Shown here: one piece after another, positions 1-11,121 of the stretch
How the letters are laid out: each line of letters starts with the position of its first letter
Numbering within the stretch: position 1 is the stretch's first letter
Assembly (NCBI GenBank): GCA_029977785.1
Contig: JAPOKG010000007.1
Coordinates: 1-38,482 of the forward strand
Source: Actinomycetota bacterium
Lineage (GTDB): Bacteria > Actinomycetota > Actinomycetes > Nanopelagicales > Nanopelagicaceae
DNA length: 38,482 nt
Direction of reading: 5' to 3'
Notes under the pieces: model-generated
Seen by the model: only the letters and a program-made list of their open reading frames with translations
Told to the model about the DNA's origin: nothing
The model's database searches: none
Translations under genes and position numbers: made by a program

Positions 1-2320
1 GGAATAGTTCTACGCCATCGTAGAGCGCATCAACGTCTAATTCGATAGCACTATCTAAGAATCTATCAACGAGCACTGGATGATCGGGCGTAATATCTGT
101 AGCGCGGGAGATGAAGTTAGAAAGTGCTGCATCATCGTAGACAATCTCCATTCCACGTCCTCCCAGAACAAAGCTAGGACGGACCAATACTGGATATCCA
201 ATGCGGGCGGCGATTTCGAGCGCTTCCAATTGTGATGCAGCCATTCCAAATTCTGGAGCTGTGAGATCTTGCTCAGCAAGAACTCGGCCAAATGCACCGC
301 GCTCTTCGGCGAGATTGATTGCATCAGGGCTTGTACCAAGGATTGTTACACCTGCGGCCTTTAATCCAGCTGCTAAACCGAGTGGTGTCTGGCCACCAAG
401 TTGTGTGATCACCCCAAGCACAGGCCCCGCCTGCGTTTCGGCATAGACGACTTCAAGAACATCTTCCAAGGTAAGTGGTTCGAAGTAGAGGCGATCGCTT
501 GTGTCGTAGTCAGTAGAAACGGTTTCTGGATTGCAATTGACCATAATCGTTTCGAATCCAGCAGCCCTCAGAGTGAACGAAGCGTGCACACAGGAATAAT
601 CAAATTCGATTCCCTGACCGATTCGATTTGGTCCACTGCCAAGAATGATTACTGCCGGTTTAGTGCGGCCGCGGACCTCACTCTCTTCCTCATAACTTGA
701 GTAGTGATAAGGAGTAAAAGCTTCGAACTCAGCAGCGCAGGTATCTACGGTTTTATATACAGGTCTAATAGCTAGATGGTGGCGTAATTTGCGGATGTCA
801 TCTTCAGTCGATGTACGCAAGATCGCAATCTGCTGATCTGAGAATCCTTGTTCTTTGGCAATCTTTAGCATGGGAGCGTCTAACTCGACGGCATCACGAA
901 TATCGCGAGCCCGTTCATTAATCATCTCAATTTGTTTTAGAAACCAGCGATCGATTTTGGTTGATAAATAGACTTCCTCTATAGAGGCTCCAGCCCACAT
1001 AGCCTTCTGCACCTGTTGCAAGCGGTACTCGGTAGGCATCTTCATCGATTCCAAGAGCAGTTCTCGCTCTTGAAGGGCGATTTCTGATGGGAAAGTAAAT
1101 ATGGCTTCCTTGCGCTCTAGTGAGCGAAGTGCCTTCATGAGAGCCTCAGAGAATGAACGACCAATCGCCATCGCCTCGCCGACAGATTTCATCGTTGTCG
1201 TAAGTCGCGGATCCGCATCCTGGAATTTCTCAAAGGCAAAGCGAGGAACCTTTACAACTATGTAATCTAAGGTTGGCTCAAATGAGGCTGGCGTTACCTG
1301 CGTGATGTCGTTTTTGATTTCATCGAGCGTATATCCAATGGCAAGCTTGGTCGCAATCTTCGCAATGGGAAAGCCAGTCGCCTTGGATGCGAGGGCGGAA
1401 GATCGAGAAACACGTGGATTCATCTCAATCACGATAATGCGACCATTGTCAGGGTTAACTGCAAATTGAATATTGCAGCCACCGGTATCGACGCCTACTT
1501 CGCGAATAATTGAAATTGATAGGTCTCGCAGCTTTTGATACTCAACATCTGTCAGCGTAAGCGCTGGCGCCACAGTAATGGAATCCCCCGTATGAACACC
1601 CATGGGATCGATATTTTCAATGCTGCAGACAATCACAACGTTATCTGACTTATCTCGCATTACTTCGAGTTCGTACTCTTTCCAGCCGATGATTGATTCT
1701 TCAATCAACACCTCTGATGTTGGGCTATGACGCAAACCAGCCCCTGCTATCTGTCTGAGGGTCTCTTCATCGAAGGCGATTCCAGAACCTAGCCCACCCA
1801 TGGTGAAAGATGGACGAATCACAACTGGATAACTCAACTCCGCGGCAGCGCCAAGTACTTCTTCCATCGTGTGACAAATAATTGAGCGAGCTGACTCGCC
1901 ACCAACTTTTTCAACGATATTACGAAAAAGTTCACGATTTTCTCCGCGCTCAATCGCATCAACATCTGCACCTATCAGTTTTACGTTATAGCGATCAAGA
2001 GTGCCCGCCTTAAAAAGACCAATCGCCGCATTGAGCGCAGTCTGGCCACCGAGGGTTGCCAGGACTGCATCTGGACGTTCCTTGGCAATAATCTTCTCGA
2101 TAAATTCTGGAGTAATCGGTTCGATGTAAGTCGCATCTGCAAACTCCGGGTCTGTCATGATAGTTGCTGGATTGGAGTTGACCAGGATTACTCGAATCCC
2201 TTCAGCGCGAAGCACACGACAAGCTTGTGTGCCCGAATAATCAAATTCACATGCCTGTCCAATGACTATTGGACCAGAACCAATAACTAGAACGCTCTTT
2301 ATCGATGCATCGCGTGCCAT
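1..2320 (-). CDS. carB: Carbamoyl-phosphate synthase large subunit (3' end beyond window edge)
   Basis: Open minus-strand frame from ATG at 2320 to the window edge, not in the ORF list because it has no stop in the window. My translation begins [41 protein letters not shown] and includes [10 protein letters not shown] and a second ATP-grasp half, [23 protein letters not shown]. Confidence 0.97.
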   Translation of the reverse strand, partial: MARDASIKSVLVIGSGPIVIGQACEFDYSGTQACRVLRAEGIRVILVNSNPATIMTDPEFADATYIEPITPEFIEKIIAKERPDAVLATLGGQTALNAAIGLFKAGTLDRYNVKLIGADVDAIERGENRELFRNIVEKVGGESARSIICHTMEEVLGAAAELSYPVVIRPSFTMGGLGSGIAFDEETLRQIAGAGLRHSPTSEVLIEESIIGWKEYELEVMRDKSDNVVIVCSIENIDPMGVHTGDSITVAPALTLTDVEYQKLRDLSISIIREVGVDTGGCNIQFAVNPDNGRIIVIEMNPRVSRSSALASKATGFPIAKIATKLAIGYTLDEIKNDITQVTPASFEPTLDYIVVKVPRFAFEKFQDADPRLTTTMKSVGEAMAIGRSFSEALMKALRSLERKEAIFTFPSEIALQERELLLESMKMPTEYRLQQVQKAMWAGASIEEVYLSTKIDRWFLKQIEMINERARDIRDAVELDAPMLKIAKEQGFSDQQIAILRTSTEDDIRKLRHHLAIRPVYKTVDTCAAEFEAFTPYHYSSYEEESEVRGRTKPAVIILGSGPNRIGQGIEFDYSCVHASFTLRAAGFETIMVNCNPETVSTDYDTSDRLYFEPLTLEDVLEVVYAETQAGPVLGVITQLGGQTPLGLAAGLKAAGVTILGTSPDAINLAEERGAFGRVLAEQDLTAPEFGMAASQLEALEIAARIGYPVLVRPSFVLGGRGMEIVYDDAALSNFISRATDITPDHPVLVDRFLDSAIELDVDALYDGVELF

Positions 2321-3447
2321 TAGTGAGTGGCCACCTTTCTAGGGTACTTCTCCATCACTTGCACGAAGCGATCAAATAGATAGGCGGCATCATGTGGACC
2401 TGCAGCGGCTTCCGGATGATACTGAACGCTAAATGCACCACGCTCTGAAAGTTCCAAGCCTTCAACCACATCATCGTTGAGGCAGACGTGAGTCACTTGC
2501 CCTGGGCCAAATACTGTTGTGAAGACGCCTTCTGTTGGAGCCTTTAACGCAAAACCGTGATTGTGCGCAGTTATCTCGACTTTTCCTGTTCGCTTATCCA
2601 TAACAGGTTGATTGATGCCGCGATGACCAAATTGCAACTTATACGTTTCAAAACCGAGCGCTCTCCCGAGAATCTGATGTCCGAAACAGATCCCAAAGAC
2701 TGGAACTTCTGCGACAAGGATTTCGCGTACTAAATCAATCGTAGCTGTCATCGTTGCTGGATCGCCCGGTCCATTCGAAAGAAAGACACCGTCCGGTGAA
2801 ATCGCTTCGATATCGGCGAATGTCGAATCAAACGGCATCACGTGGACTTCGATTCCGCGTTCTGACATCGCTCGTGGGGTAGCCCCCTTGATTCCAAGAT
2901 CTAGCGCCGCAACGGTAAATCGCTTCTGGCCGATCGCTGGTACAACATATGTTGTCGGCGTCGAAACGTCGGCGCAGAGATAAGCACCCGCCATTGCTGG
3001 TTGTTTACGAACTTCAATCACCATCTCTTCTCGAGTTAAGTCCTCCCCTGAGAAGATGCCAACTCTCATGGCCCCTCGGTCTCGCAGATGGCGAGTAATC
3101 GCTCGAGTATCTACTCCTTGGATTCCGACTATTCCTTGCTCAATTAACTCTGCTTCAAGATCATTTTCACTTCGCCAATTGCTTGTCAGTGTCGATGGGT
3201 TTCGAACCACAAAACCTGCGACCCAATATTTCCTAGATTCATTATCGAAGTCATTGACACCGGTATTACCAATATGCGGCGCGGTCATTACGACAACCTG
3301 TTTGTGATACGAGGGGTCTGTCAAAGTTTCTTGGTAACCCGTCATTCCTGTTTGGAAAACTGCTTCTCCAAATGTCTTGCCTATGGCAGCCCAGGATCTG
3401 CCTTCAAAGATACGGCCATCATCGAGAACAAAGAATGCTTTAGCCAT
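2320..3447 (-). CDS. carA: Carbamoyl-phosphate synthase small subunit (glutaminase)
   Basis: ORF 375 aa; class I glutamine amidotransferase motif [17 protein letters not shown] and C-terminal [13 protein letters not shown] junction with carB. Confidence 0.97.
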   Translation of the reverse strand: MAKAFFVLDDGRIFEGRSWAAIGKTFGEAVFQTGMTGYQETLTDPSYHKQVVVMTAPHIGNTGVNDFDNESRKYWVAGFVVRNPSTLTSNWRSENDLEAELIEQGIVGIQGVDTRAITRHLRDRGAMRVGIFSGEDLTREEMVIEVRKQPAMAGAYLCADVSTPTTYVVPAIGQKRFTVAALDLGIKGATPRAMSERGIEVHVMPFDSTFADIEAISPDGVFLSNGPGDPATMTATIDLVREILVAEVPVFGICFGHQILGRALGFETYKLQFGHRGINQPVMDKRTGKVEITAHNHGFALKAPTEGVFTTVFGPGQVTHVCLNDDVVEGLELSERGAFSVQYHPEAAAGPHDAAYLFDRFVQVMEKYPRKVATH

Positions 3448-4727
3448 TACGCACCAGCCTTATGCGTGATGCGGCCATTGAAGAAGGTAGCCTGCACCAC
3501 TCCAGGAATCTCCATGCCATGGAATGGAGTATTGCGGCTTCGCGATGCCAGACGGTCGCGATCCACGCGCCAGAGCTGGGTCGGGTTCATCACAGTAATG
3601 TGAGCGCGAGAACCTACTGTCAAAGAGGAGCCGTGCTTCTCGTAGCGACCTATTCGAGCAGGAGCAGCGCTCATTCGATCAGCAACTTGGCTCCAATTTA
3701 ACAAACCTGTCTGCACCATTGTCATATTGATAATGGGAAGCGCTGTTTCAAGTCCAAGCATTCCAAATGAGGCTTCTTGCCATTCACACTCCTTAGTCTC
3801 AGCAGCGTGAGGGGCGTGATCTGTTGCAACGATATCTATGATCCCTTCAGCCAGGGCTTCTCGGAGTGCCATGACATCACTCTCAGTTCTGAGCGGTGGA
3901 TTCACCTTATAAATAGGATCATAACTACGTGCGAGTTCATCGGTAAGAAGTAAGTGATGTGGAGTCACCTCTGCAGTGACATTGATACCGCGGGATTTCG
4001 CCCATCGAATAATTTCAACACCACCTTGCGTTGTGACGTGACAGACGTGTAGTCGAGCTTGTACATGATCTGCCATCAAAACATCTCGCGCGATGATCGA
4101 TTCTTCTGCAATAGCGGGCCAACCCTTGAGACCAAGTTGCGACGAGACAAACCCCTCATTCATCTGACTTGCTTGAGTCAAACGTGGTTCTTGCGCGTGC
4201 TGAGCTATAACTCCATCGAACTTCTTAATATATTCAAGTGCACGTCGCATCAGCAGTGGATCAAAAACACAATTCCCATCATCACTGAAAACCCGGACAC
4301 GAGCGGCCGAATCAGCCATCGCTCCAATTTCTGCCAGGTGTTCGCCTTGGATTCCTTGTGTCACAGCTCCGACAGGAAAGACATCAACAAGGCCAGCGCT
4401 CTGTCCTAGTCTATAAACCTGTTCTACCACTCCTGCTGTATCTGCAACAGGTGAGGTATTTGCCATAGCACTGATTGCGGTAAATCCTCCACGAGCTGCG
4501 GCCTGTGATCCCGATAGAACAGTTTCAGCATCTTCTTTCCCTGGCTCGCGTAGGTGTGTGTGCAGGTCGACGAGTCCGGGGAGAGCAACCGAACCAGTGA
4601 AATCAAACTCTGTTGCTCCTTCGACCTGGAGATTACTTCCGATTGCCGTAATCAATTCGTTTTCAATGGCGATATCTGAGATGACTCCTGAAACATCGAC
4701 GTTCTTAATGAGATATTTAGTGGTCAC
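3447..4727 (-). CDS. pyrC: Dihydroorotase
   Basis: ORF 426 aa; metal-binding [10 protein letters not shown] and ATDHAPH motifs; between carA and pyrB. Confidence 0.97.
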   Translation of the reverse strand: MTTKYLIKNVDVSGVISDIAIENELITAIGSNLQVEGATEFDFTGSVALPGLVDLHTHLREPGKEDAETVLSGSQAAARGGFTAISAMANTSPVADTAGVVEQVYRLGQSAGLVDVFPVGAVTQGIQGEHLAEIGAMADSAARVRVFSDDGNCVFDPLLMRRALEYIKKFDGVIAQHAQEPRLTQASQMNEGFVSSQLGLKGWPAIAEESIIARDVLMADHVQARLHVCHVTTQGGVEIIRWAKSRGINVTAEVTPHHLLLTDELARSYDPIYKVNPPLRTESDVMALREALAEGIIDIVATDHAPHAAETKECEWQEASFGMLGLETALPIINMTMVQTGLLNWSQVADRMSAAPARIGRYEKHGSSLTVGSRAHITVMNPTQLWRVDRDRLASRSRNTPFHGMEIPGVVQATFFNGRITHKAGA

Positions 4728-5674
4728 GCGATGACACCTTCACTTTCAGGAACGCCAGCTAGAAGTAAGTAGAGAATTGCCATGCGCACGCTGACGCCAT
4801 TGGTCACCTGCTCAACTATCACTGAACGAGCGCTATCGGCGCTATCGGCAGTTATTTCCAGTCCTCGATTCATAGGCCCTGGGTGCATCACTATCGCTGT
4901 CGGTTTCATCCGTCGCAATCGATCAGAATTGAGTCCAAAATAGCGCGAGTATTCGCGCGCATTGGGAAAGAACATTTCTGACATACGTTCTAGTTGAATG
5001 CGTAACATCATTACTGCATCAACGCTTTCAATCACCGCATCGAAGTCATATGAGACAGTCACTGGCCAGGATTCAACACCTACTGGAAGCAAGGTTGGTG
5101 GCGCAACCAAAGTTACCTTTGCTCCCAATTTAGTGAGCAGCAAAACATTCGAGCGAGCAACGCGCGAATGCAGGACATCTCCGACAATTGCGATATGAAG
5201 TCCGGCTAAATCTTCTCTGCCATGCGCTAAATGACGTCGTATCGTAAAGGCATCTAGAAGCGCTTGACTTGGATGCTCATGCGTCCCATCACCAGCATTA
5301 ATAACTGCACCTGACATCCATCTATTTTCTGCCAGACGTGCTGCAGCACCAGATGCGCTATGGCGAATGATGACCGCATCTGCTCCCATAGCCTGAAGAG
5401 TCTGGGCAGTATCTTTGAGAGATTCGCCTTTGCTGACACTTGAACCTTTGGCAGAGAAGTTGATAACATCTGCAGATAAACGTTTCGCTGCTGCTTCAAA
5501 TGAAATTCTTGTGCGCGTTGAATCTTCGGCAAAGAGATTGACAATAGTTCGACCACGCAGAGTTGGAAGTTTCTTCATCGGGCCATCAGAAGCACGTGCT
5601 AGCTCTTCGGCGGTGTTAAGAATGGTTATTGCCTGAGATTTAGATAAATCCGAAATTGATAAAAGGTGCTTCAT
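4724..5674 (-). CDS. pyrB: Aspartate carbamoyltransferase catalytic subunit
   Basis: ORF 316 aa; [19 protein letters not shown] and [12 protein letters not shown] motifs; 4-nt overlap with pyrC. Confidence 0.97.
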   Translation of the reverse strand: MKHLLSISDLSKSQAITILNTAEELARASDGPMKKLPTLRGRTIVNLFAEDSTRTRISFEAAAKRLSADVINFSAKGSSVSKGESLKDTAQTLQAMGADAVIIRHSASGAAARLAENRWMSGAVINAGDGTHEHPSQALLDAFTIRRHLAHGREDLAGLHIAIVGDVLHSRVARSNVLLLTKLGAKVTLVAPPTLLPVGVESWPVTVSYDFDAVIESVDAVMMLRIQLERMSEMFFPNAREYSRYFGLNSDRLRRMKPTAIVMHPGPMNRGLEITADSADSARSVIVEQVTNGVSVRMAILYLLLAGVPESEGVIA

Positions 5675-6207
5675 AGCGGGGCGCCCTCTTCAATCGAGAC
5701 TAGATCAATTCCATCTAGCTCCGTAAATTGGACTCGGACTACCTGGTTCTGAGAAGTTGGAAGATTCTTCCCAACATAATCAGCGCGAATAGGTAGCTCG
5801 CGATGGCCACGATCTACGAGAACCGCCAATTGCACTGTTTGTGGGCGGCCAATCTCTCCAAGCGCATCAAGGGCTGCTCTAATGGTTCGTCCTGAGAAAA
5901 GCACATCGTCAACTAATACAACGTTGCGACCTTCAACGCCTAGCGATGGAATGACTGTCGGCATCAACGCTCGAGGTGGTCTCGTCCGTAGGTCATCTCG
6001 GTGCAAGGTGATATCCAGCGTTCCATGTTGAACAGCGCGACCTTCTATCGCTTCGATATTGGCAGCGATTCGAGCAGCCAAGTGGGCGCCTCGTGTTGGA
6101 ATACCTAAGAGTGTGATTGTTTCTGAACCAGAGTTACGTTCGAGGATCTCGTGTGAAATGCGGGTAATAGCGCGGGCCATATCTGGCGCAGGCAAGGCAA
6201 GGCTCAT
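5671..6207 (-). CDS. pyrR: Bifunctional pyr operon regulator / uracil phosphoribosyltransferase
   Basis: ORF 178 aa; PRPP-binding motif [29 protein letters not shown]; first gene of the pyr cluster. Confidence 0.95.
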   Translation of the reverse strand: MSLALPAPDMARAITRISHEILERNSGSETITLLGIPTRGAHLAARIAANIEAIEGRAVQHGTLDITLHRDDLRTRPPRALMPTVIPSLGVEGRNVVLVDDVLFSGRTIRAALDALGEIGRPQTVQLAVLVDRGHRELPIRADYVGKNLPTSQNQVVRVQFTELDGIDLVSIEEGAPL

Positions 6208-6221
6208 CTGTAAATCTCCTT

Positions 6222-6240
6222 CCCCGCCTCGCAGGACGGG
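6222..6240 (-). promoter_or_regulatory. Putative PyrR-binding RNA hairpin in the pyrR leader, next to the Shine-Dalgarno
   Basis: Minus-strand RNA CCCGUCCUGCGAGGCGGGG contains UCCUGCGAGG, matching UCCNGNGAGG of PyrR-binding loops as I recall it; CCCG/CGGG stem; followed by AAGGAG and the pyrR ATG at 6207. Confidence 0.65.
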
Positions 6241-6333
6241 TCGTTAAAGGATGCGAGCGAATGATACCACCTGAGTTCTATACCCTGTGGATTGAAGAAC
6301 GGGCGCCTCTCGATGTGAACCTACAGTCCCACC

Positions 6334-6831
6334 ATGACTACTGAAATCACTTCTACATCCGTCTCTGAGCGACTGCGCTCAATCCGTCACGCCCAATCCC
6401 TCTCCTTAAGCGATGTGGAACTGGCTAGCAATGGCGAAATTAAGGCAGTTGTTCTCGGGTCGTACGAGCGAGGTTCTCGATCGCTGAGCGTTAAGCGCGC
6501 TATTCAGATTGCAGATTTCTATGGAGTCCCCGTATCGACGCTATTCGGAGGTACTCTCACTGAAGGAGCCGGATTTGCCGGAAGAATAATCATCGATACA
6601 CGTCGCTTGAGGCAACTGAGAGATACCGAACAAGCACATGAAGGACCAGCATTTCAGATGATTTCTAGATATATCTCGCATATTCAAAGTTCCCGAGAAG
6701 ATTGGAATGGAGAAGTGATATCGCTTCGCGACCGATATGTTGAATGCGTTGCAATCTGCCTTGGATACACGGCAAAATCATTGATAGTTTGGCTAGATAG
6801 CCAAAAATTGCTTCTGTCTCTACGAAATTAG
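6334..6831 (+). CDS. BldD-like helix-turn-helix transcriptional regulator
   Basis: ORF 165 aa; HTH_XRE region (SERLRSIRHAQSLSLSDVELASNGEIKAVVLGSYERGSRSLSVKRAIQIADFYGVPVSTL) and a BldD-type C-terminal domain with IQSSREDWNGEVISLRDRY. Located next to nusB. Confidence 0.88.
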   Translation: MTTEITSTSVSERLRSIRHAQSLSLSDVELASNGEIKAVVLGSYERGSRSLSVKRAIQIADFYGVPVSTLFGGTLTEGAGFAGRIIIDTRRLRQLRDTEQAHEGPAFQMISRYISHIQSSREDWNGEVISLRDRYVECVAICLGYTAKSLIVWLDSQKLLLSLRN

Positions 6832-7250
6832 AGTGCAATACTCTCTTTAATCTGAGAAATTTTCCCGAGGACTCCGTGGATATATCCTGCTGACTCTTCG
6901 GTCGAAAGCTCCTTAGCAAGATTGAGCGCCTCATCAATGGCAATTCCTTCTGCCAAATCCGGTGTCCAAACAATCTCGTAAATCCCAAGTCGCAGGATAT
7001 TTCGGTCAACTGCCGGAAGGCGATCCATATCCCAACCTTGCGCATAAGTTGTTATCAATTCATCAATCTTGCGCTTATTTGCAGTGATTCCGCTAATCAA
7101 TTCACGAGTGAAGTCACGGATAGGACGTGCATCAGGTCCCTCTTCAACTATATCTCGCGTCGTAAGCAGTTCTGCAGCAGAGGCGCCCCGAATATCTGCT
7201 TCGTAGAGAAGATCGAGGGTCTGTTTACGCGCTTTGCTGCGAGCTGACAC
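6828..7250 (-). CDS. nusB: Transcription antitermination factor NusB
   Basis: ORF 140 aa; ARKQTLDLLYEADIRG, AVDRNILRLGIYEI, IAIDEALNLAKELSTEESAGYIHGVL. Confidence 0.96.
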   Translation of the reverse strand: MSARSKARKQTLDLLYEADIRGASAAELLTTRDIVEEGPDARPIRDFTRELISGITANKRKIDELITTYAQGWDMDRLPAVDRNILRLGIYEIVWTPDLAEGIAIDEALNLAKELSTEESAGYIHGVLGKISQIKESIAL

Positions 7251-7810
7251 TAGTTGGCGCGGCCTAGGTAGGAGCCGTCTCTGGTATCAACGAGAACTAT
7301 CTCGTCCTGCTTGATAAAGAGCGGCACTTGAATTTGAATGCCAGTTTCCACTGTCGCGGGCTTCGTTCCGCCGGAAGAACGATCTCCTTGTAAGCCTGGC
7401 TCAGTGTAAGTAATTTTTAGAGGAACAGATGCTGGAAGTTCAATGTAGAGAGGGTTACCCTCATGAATCGCGACAATTGCTCCGGTATTTTCGAGCATGT
7501 AATTGGCGGCATCCCCAACAGTATCTGCTGAAATATTCATTTGATCAAAATTCACGTTATCCATGAAGACAAAGTCTTCACCCTCCTTGTAAAGGAAGTT
7601 CATCTCGCGCTTTTCGAGGATTGCTACATCGACTTTTACCCCTGCGTTAAAAGTCTTATCCACAACTTTCCCAGTCATGACTTGCTTCAATTTGGTGCGG
7701 ACGAATGCTGGGCCTTTACCTGGCTTTACATGTTGGAACTCAACGACTGTCCAGAGCTGACCTTCAATATCGAGAGTCATACCATTTTTGAGATCATTAG
7801 TTGTTGCCAC
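7250..7810 (-). CDS. efp: Elongation factor P (GTG start)
   Basis: ORF 186 aa; [20 protein letters not shown] and C-terminal [13 protein letters not shown]; start codon on the minus strand is GTG at 7810. Confidence 0.97.
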   Translation of the reverse strand: MATTNDLKNGMTLDIEGQLWTVVEFQHVKPGKGPAFVRTKLKQVMTGKVVDKTFNAGVKVDVAILEKREMNFLYKEGEDFVFMDNVNFDQMNISADTVGDAANYMLENTGAIVAIHEGNPLYIELPASVPLKITYTEPGLQGDRSSGGTKPATVETGIQIQVPLFIKQDEIVLVDTRDGSYLGRAN

Positions 7811-7819
7811 GATAGCTCC

Positions 7820-7880
7820 AGTCCTGCATTCTAAAGATTAGTTAAGGTGCGCGAGTTTAGCGCATAACAATTGCTCAACA
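7820..7880 (-). promoter_or_regulatory. Possible promoter region for efp-nusB
   Basis: Non-coding gap between efp and aroQ; the minus strand contains TTGTTG, 16 nt, then TAAACT, a loose sigma70-like pair upstream of the GTG start. Confidence 0.3.
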
Positions 7881-7884
7881 AAAA

Positions 7885-8316
7885 TCAAGAAAGGAGCGCT
7901 TTTAGCGCGATGAGGGCTAAGACATATGAATTAGGACCGAAACCACCAATAGTCCCATTTGCTACCCCTGAAATCACCGATGTATGTCTGAACTCTTCAC
8001 GCGCCATTGGATTGGATAGATGGACTTCTATCAACGGAGCTTTGACCAACTCTGCTGCATCACGAATCGCATATGAGTAATGAGTAAAAGCTGCAGGGTT
8101 GATGATTACTGGAAGTTTTGCATCCGCAGCCTCGTGTAGCCAAGAGATGATCTCCGCTTCATCATTACTCTGTCTCACATCAGCGACAAACCCATGGGTC
8201 TTTGCGGCCAATTCAATATGGGAGACGAGCTCTGCATAATTCATATCTCCATAGATGGATGAATCGCGTATATCAAGGCGACCTAAATTTGGGCCATTGA
8301 GAACAAGTACCTTCAT
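7885..8316 (-). CDS. aroQ: 3-dehydroquinate dehydratase, type II
   Basis: ORF 143 aa; KVLVLNGPNLGRL, QSNDEAEIISWLHEA, INPAAFTHYSYAIRDA, EVHLSNP. Confidence 0.96.
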   Translation of the reverse strand: MKVLVLNGPNLGRLDIRDSSIYGDMNYAELVSHIELAAKTHGFVADVRQSNDEAEIISWLHEAADAKLPVIINPAAFTHYSYAIRDAAELVKAPLIEVHLSNPMAREEFRHTSVISGVANGTIGGFGPNSYVLALIALKALLS

Positions 8317-9368
8317 TGGCTAACCTTCTCATACGCTGATATCAAGGCAGCTTCATCTGGATTTTCAAGCCTCTGTGTCTTCCCAATTTCGGTAATCACG
8401 ACAAAGCGCAGATTATTCCCACGTGACTTCTTATCGAGTTTCATCGCCGAGAATAGTTCGGGCCATTCGCCCTGCGTATATTGAACTGGTAGCTCTAGAC
8501 CTCGCAAAACTGAGAGGTGTCTCTCCAATAACTCCTGCGAGATGAGCCCAGACTCAAAGGAGAGATGAGCGATAAAAGCCATACCTATCGAGACGCACTC
8601 GCCATGTCGGAGCGAGTACTGAGAGTGAATTTCAACTGCATGGCCAAAGGTGTGGCCATAATTGAGAATCTCGCGATTAAAACTCTCTTTGAAATCGCCA
8701 GAGACTACATCCGCCTTGACTTGCACAGCTCTCTCAATAAGTTCCTGCGTCAACTCTTTCGAACTACGAATCTGATCTAATGTCAGACCTTCAACCTTCG
8801 TCAGTATCTGACCATCTGCAATAAATCCGCACTTCACAACTTCTGCTAGCCCTGCCGCAAAATCGCGATCAGATAAAGTATCAAGCCACGCCATATCGAC
8901 AATCACCTTGATTGGTGAATGAAAGGCTCCAATCAAGTTCTTGCCGTAATCGCTATTGATTCCTGTCTTTCCACCTACTGCTGCATCTACCATTCCAGCG
9001 ACCGTTGTAGGAATCGCAACCCAATCCAGGCCACGTAACCAAGAGGCAGCGGCATAGCCGGCAATATCGGTTACTGCGCCTCCGCCTATGCCAATAATCA
9101 AATCACTTCTCGTAAAACCCGCAGCGCCAAGCCAATTCCAGATTGAATCAAGGATACGCGCTGACTTTCCAGCTTCTCCATCCGGAATTCCAAAGTAGAA
9201 AGCTTCTGCACCACCGAAATCAAAGGTTGGAATCTGTTCCTTCATCGCCTCGCTATAGATGACAGCAACTCGTTCGCGACCCTGTGCAATCTCATGTAAA
9301 GCCTCTAGATAGCTCCCGCCAATTTCAACTTCATAACTTCGCTCAGAGGTGATTGCAATTTTCTTCAT
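8313..9368 (-). CDS. aroB: 3-dehydroquinate synthase
   Basis: ORF 351 aa; IGIGGGAVTDIAGYAAASWLRGLDWVAIPTT, NYGHTFGHAVE, RHGECVSIGM. Confidence 0.97.
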   Translation of the reverse strand: MKKIAITSERSYEVEIGGSYLEALHEIAQGRERVAVIYSEAMKEQIPTFDFGGAEAFYFGIPDGEAGKSARILDSIWNWLGAAGFTRSDLIIGIGGGAVTDIAGYAAASWLRGLDWVAIPTTVAGMVDAAVGGKTGINSDYGKNLIGAFHSPIKVIVDMAWLDTLSDRDFAAGLAEVVKCGFIADGQILTKVEGLTLDQIRSSKELTQELIERAVQVKADVVSGDFKESFNREILNYGHTFGHAVEIHSQYSLRHGECVSIGMAFIAHLSFESGLISQELLERHLSVLRGLELPVQYTQGEWPELFSAMKLDKKSRGNNLRFVVITEIGKTQRLENPDEAALISAYEKVSQ

Positions 9369-9880
9369 CGCGCCTCCTCCAAACTCGAAAGTGCAATGGT
9401 AACAATCTCTTCTTCGCTTTTGTCATCAACGTTGATTGTTACATCCGCGAGAGCTTCATAAATCGGGCGTCTGGCCTCCATCAACGTCTGCCACTGCCCA
9501 CGGGGGTTGTTAAGTAAAAGAGGTCTATCGCGATTGAAGCCTATCAGCGGAACGACTGTTGAAAGCGAGATATCAAGAAAGATTATGTAAGAGGAGATAG
9601 CGCGAAGAGCCGATTGCGCATCTATCGAGATAGGGGCGCCGCCTCCGAGAGATAGAACCGTTCCATCTGTGAGTAGCTCATCTCGCAGAACTCTTTTCTC
9701 GATTGCCCTAAAGGCATCTTCTCCTTGATCAAGAAAGATCTGTGAAACCGGCTTCTCTTCGCGCTCTTCAATCAGATGGTCCGTATCTCGAAAAGTTAAG
9801 CCAAGTTTTTCTGCAAGGAGCGAGCCAATGGTTGTCTTTCCTGAACCCATCGGTCCAATCAGAATTACTCGCGGGGCCAT
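9365..9880 (-). CDS. aroK: Shikimate kinase
   Basis: ORF 171 aa; P-loop IGPMGSGKTTIG, FRDTDHLIEE, LSLGGGAP. Confidence 0.96.
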   Translation of the reverse strand: MAPRVILIGPMGSGKTTIGSLLAEKLGLTFRDTDHLIEEREEKPVSQIFLDQGEDAFRAIEKRVLRDELLTDGTVLSLGGGAPISIDAQSALRAISSYIIFLDISLSTVVPLIGFNRDRPLLLNNPRGQWQTLMEARRPIYEALADVTINVDDKSEEEIVTIALSSLEEAR

Positions 9881-11061
9881 TACTTAAAACGTAGATTCTT
9901 CATATACGAGTCAAAGTTGCGACGTACCTCTTGAACCGAATCTCCGCCAAACTTTTCAAGAACAGCCTCTGCCAGGACAAGAGCCGCCATCGCCTCGGCG
10001 ACTACACCTGCAGCAGGAACAGCACAGACATCTGAGCGCTGATTGATTGCTTTAGCCGCTTCGCCCGTCTTTACATCAATAGTGTCTAGCGCCTTAGGGA
10101 CGGTGGAGATGGGCTTCATGGCGATTGACACGCGTAAAATTTCTCCGTTGGACATTCCGCCTTCAGTCCCGCCAGCGCGATCCGTACGTCGTTGTATCGC
10201 ACCATCTTTTCCACGTTCTATCTCGTCGTGGGCAATTGAACCTCTGCGAGTTGCAGTTCTAAATCCATCTCCGATTTCAACGCCTTTAATTGCTTGAATT
10301 CCCATCATGGCTGCAGCCAGGCGTGCATCCAATCTGCGATCCCAGTGAACGTGCGAACCAAGACCTGGTGGCAAGTTGTAAGCCAATACTTCGCAGACGC
10401 CACCTAAAGTGTCTCCATCTGAATGCGCTGATTCGATTTCGGCAATCATGGCCGCACTTGTCTTCGCGTCGGCGCATCTGACTGGATCCGCATCGATGCG
10501 CGCCATGTCGCCTGCCTGAGGAAGCGCGTAACCATCAGGAATTCGCGCACTTCCAATGGATACAACGTGGCTCAAGATAGTTATGCCCACTGCTTGCTCT
10601 AGAAAATTGCGCGCAATAGCACCAAGTGCAACTCTTGCTGCAGTTTCGCGGGCGCTGGCTCTCTCTAAGATTGGTCGTGCGTCATCAAAATCGTACTTCT
10701 GCATCCCAACTAAGTCAGCATGTCCCGGTCTTGGACGAGTCAATGGTGCATTACGCGCTAAATTGGCGATCTCTTCTTCAGGGACAGGATCGGCAGACAT
10801 CACCTTTTCCCACTTAGGCCATTCGCTATTACCAACTTGAATAGAGATTGGACCACCTTGTGAAACTCCCAAACGAACTCCGCCAAGAATTGTGACCTTA
10901 TCTGCTTCAAAATTCTGTCTCGCTCCGCGCCCAACTCCGAGGCGACGACGAGAGAGATGAAAATCTATATCTTTCGTTGAAATTTCAATATGGGCTGGTA
11001 GCCCTTCGACTATTGCCGATAGGGCTTGGCCATGAGATTCGCCTGCTGTTATCCAACGCAT
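9880..11061 (-). CDS. aroC: Chorismate synthase
   Basis: ORF runs 9880..11091, but the conserved N-terminus [14 protein letters not shown] starts at the ATG at 11061. Also [15 protein letters not shown] and [17 protein letters not shown]. Confidence 0.96.
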   Translation of the reverse strand: MRWITAGESHGQALSAIVEGLPAHIEISTKDIDFHLSRRRLGVGRGARQNFEADKVTILGGVRLGVSQGGPISIQVGNSEWPKWEKVMSADPVPEEEIANLARNAPLTRPRPGHADLVGMQKYDFDDARPILERASARETAARVALGAIARNFLEQAVGITILSHVVSIGSARIPDGYALPQAGDMARIDADPVRCADAKTSAAMIAEIESAHSDGDTLGGVCEVLAYNLPPGLGSHVHWDRRLDARLAAAMMGIQAIKGVEIGDGFRTATRRGSIAHDEIERGKDGAIQRRTDRAGGTEGGMSNGEILRVSIAMKPISTVPKALDTIDVKTGEAAKAINQRSDVCAVPAAGVVAEAMAALVLAEAVLEKFGGDSVQEVRRNFDSYMKNLRFK

Positions 11062-11121
11062 GTGCCTATTGTGGCAGATGCCATTTAACAAAGCAGACCT
11101 ATTTACGCCCCTGCAGAGAAA

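Noticed and set aside
201-700. Plus-strand ORFs of 81 and 99 aa near the window start
   Set aside because: They lie antisense to carB, whose minus-strand frame translates to a conserved CarB sequence; they are shadow ORFs.
11062-11091. 10-residue extension ([10 protein letters not shown]) of the chorismate synthase ORF
   Set aside because: Conserved AroC N-terminus begins [11 protein letters not shown]; upstream Met is likely non-genuine.
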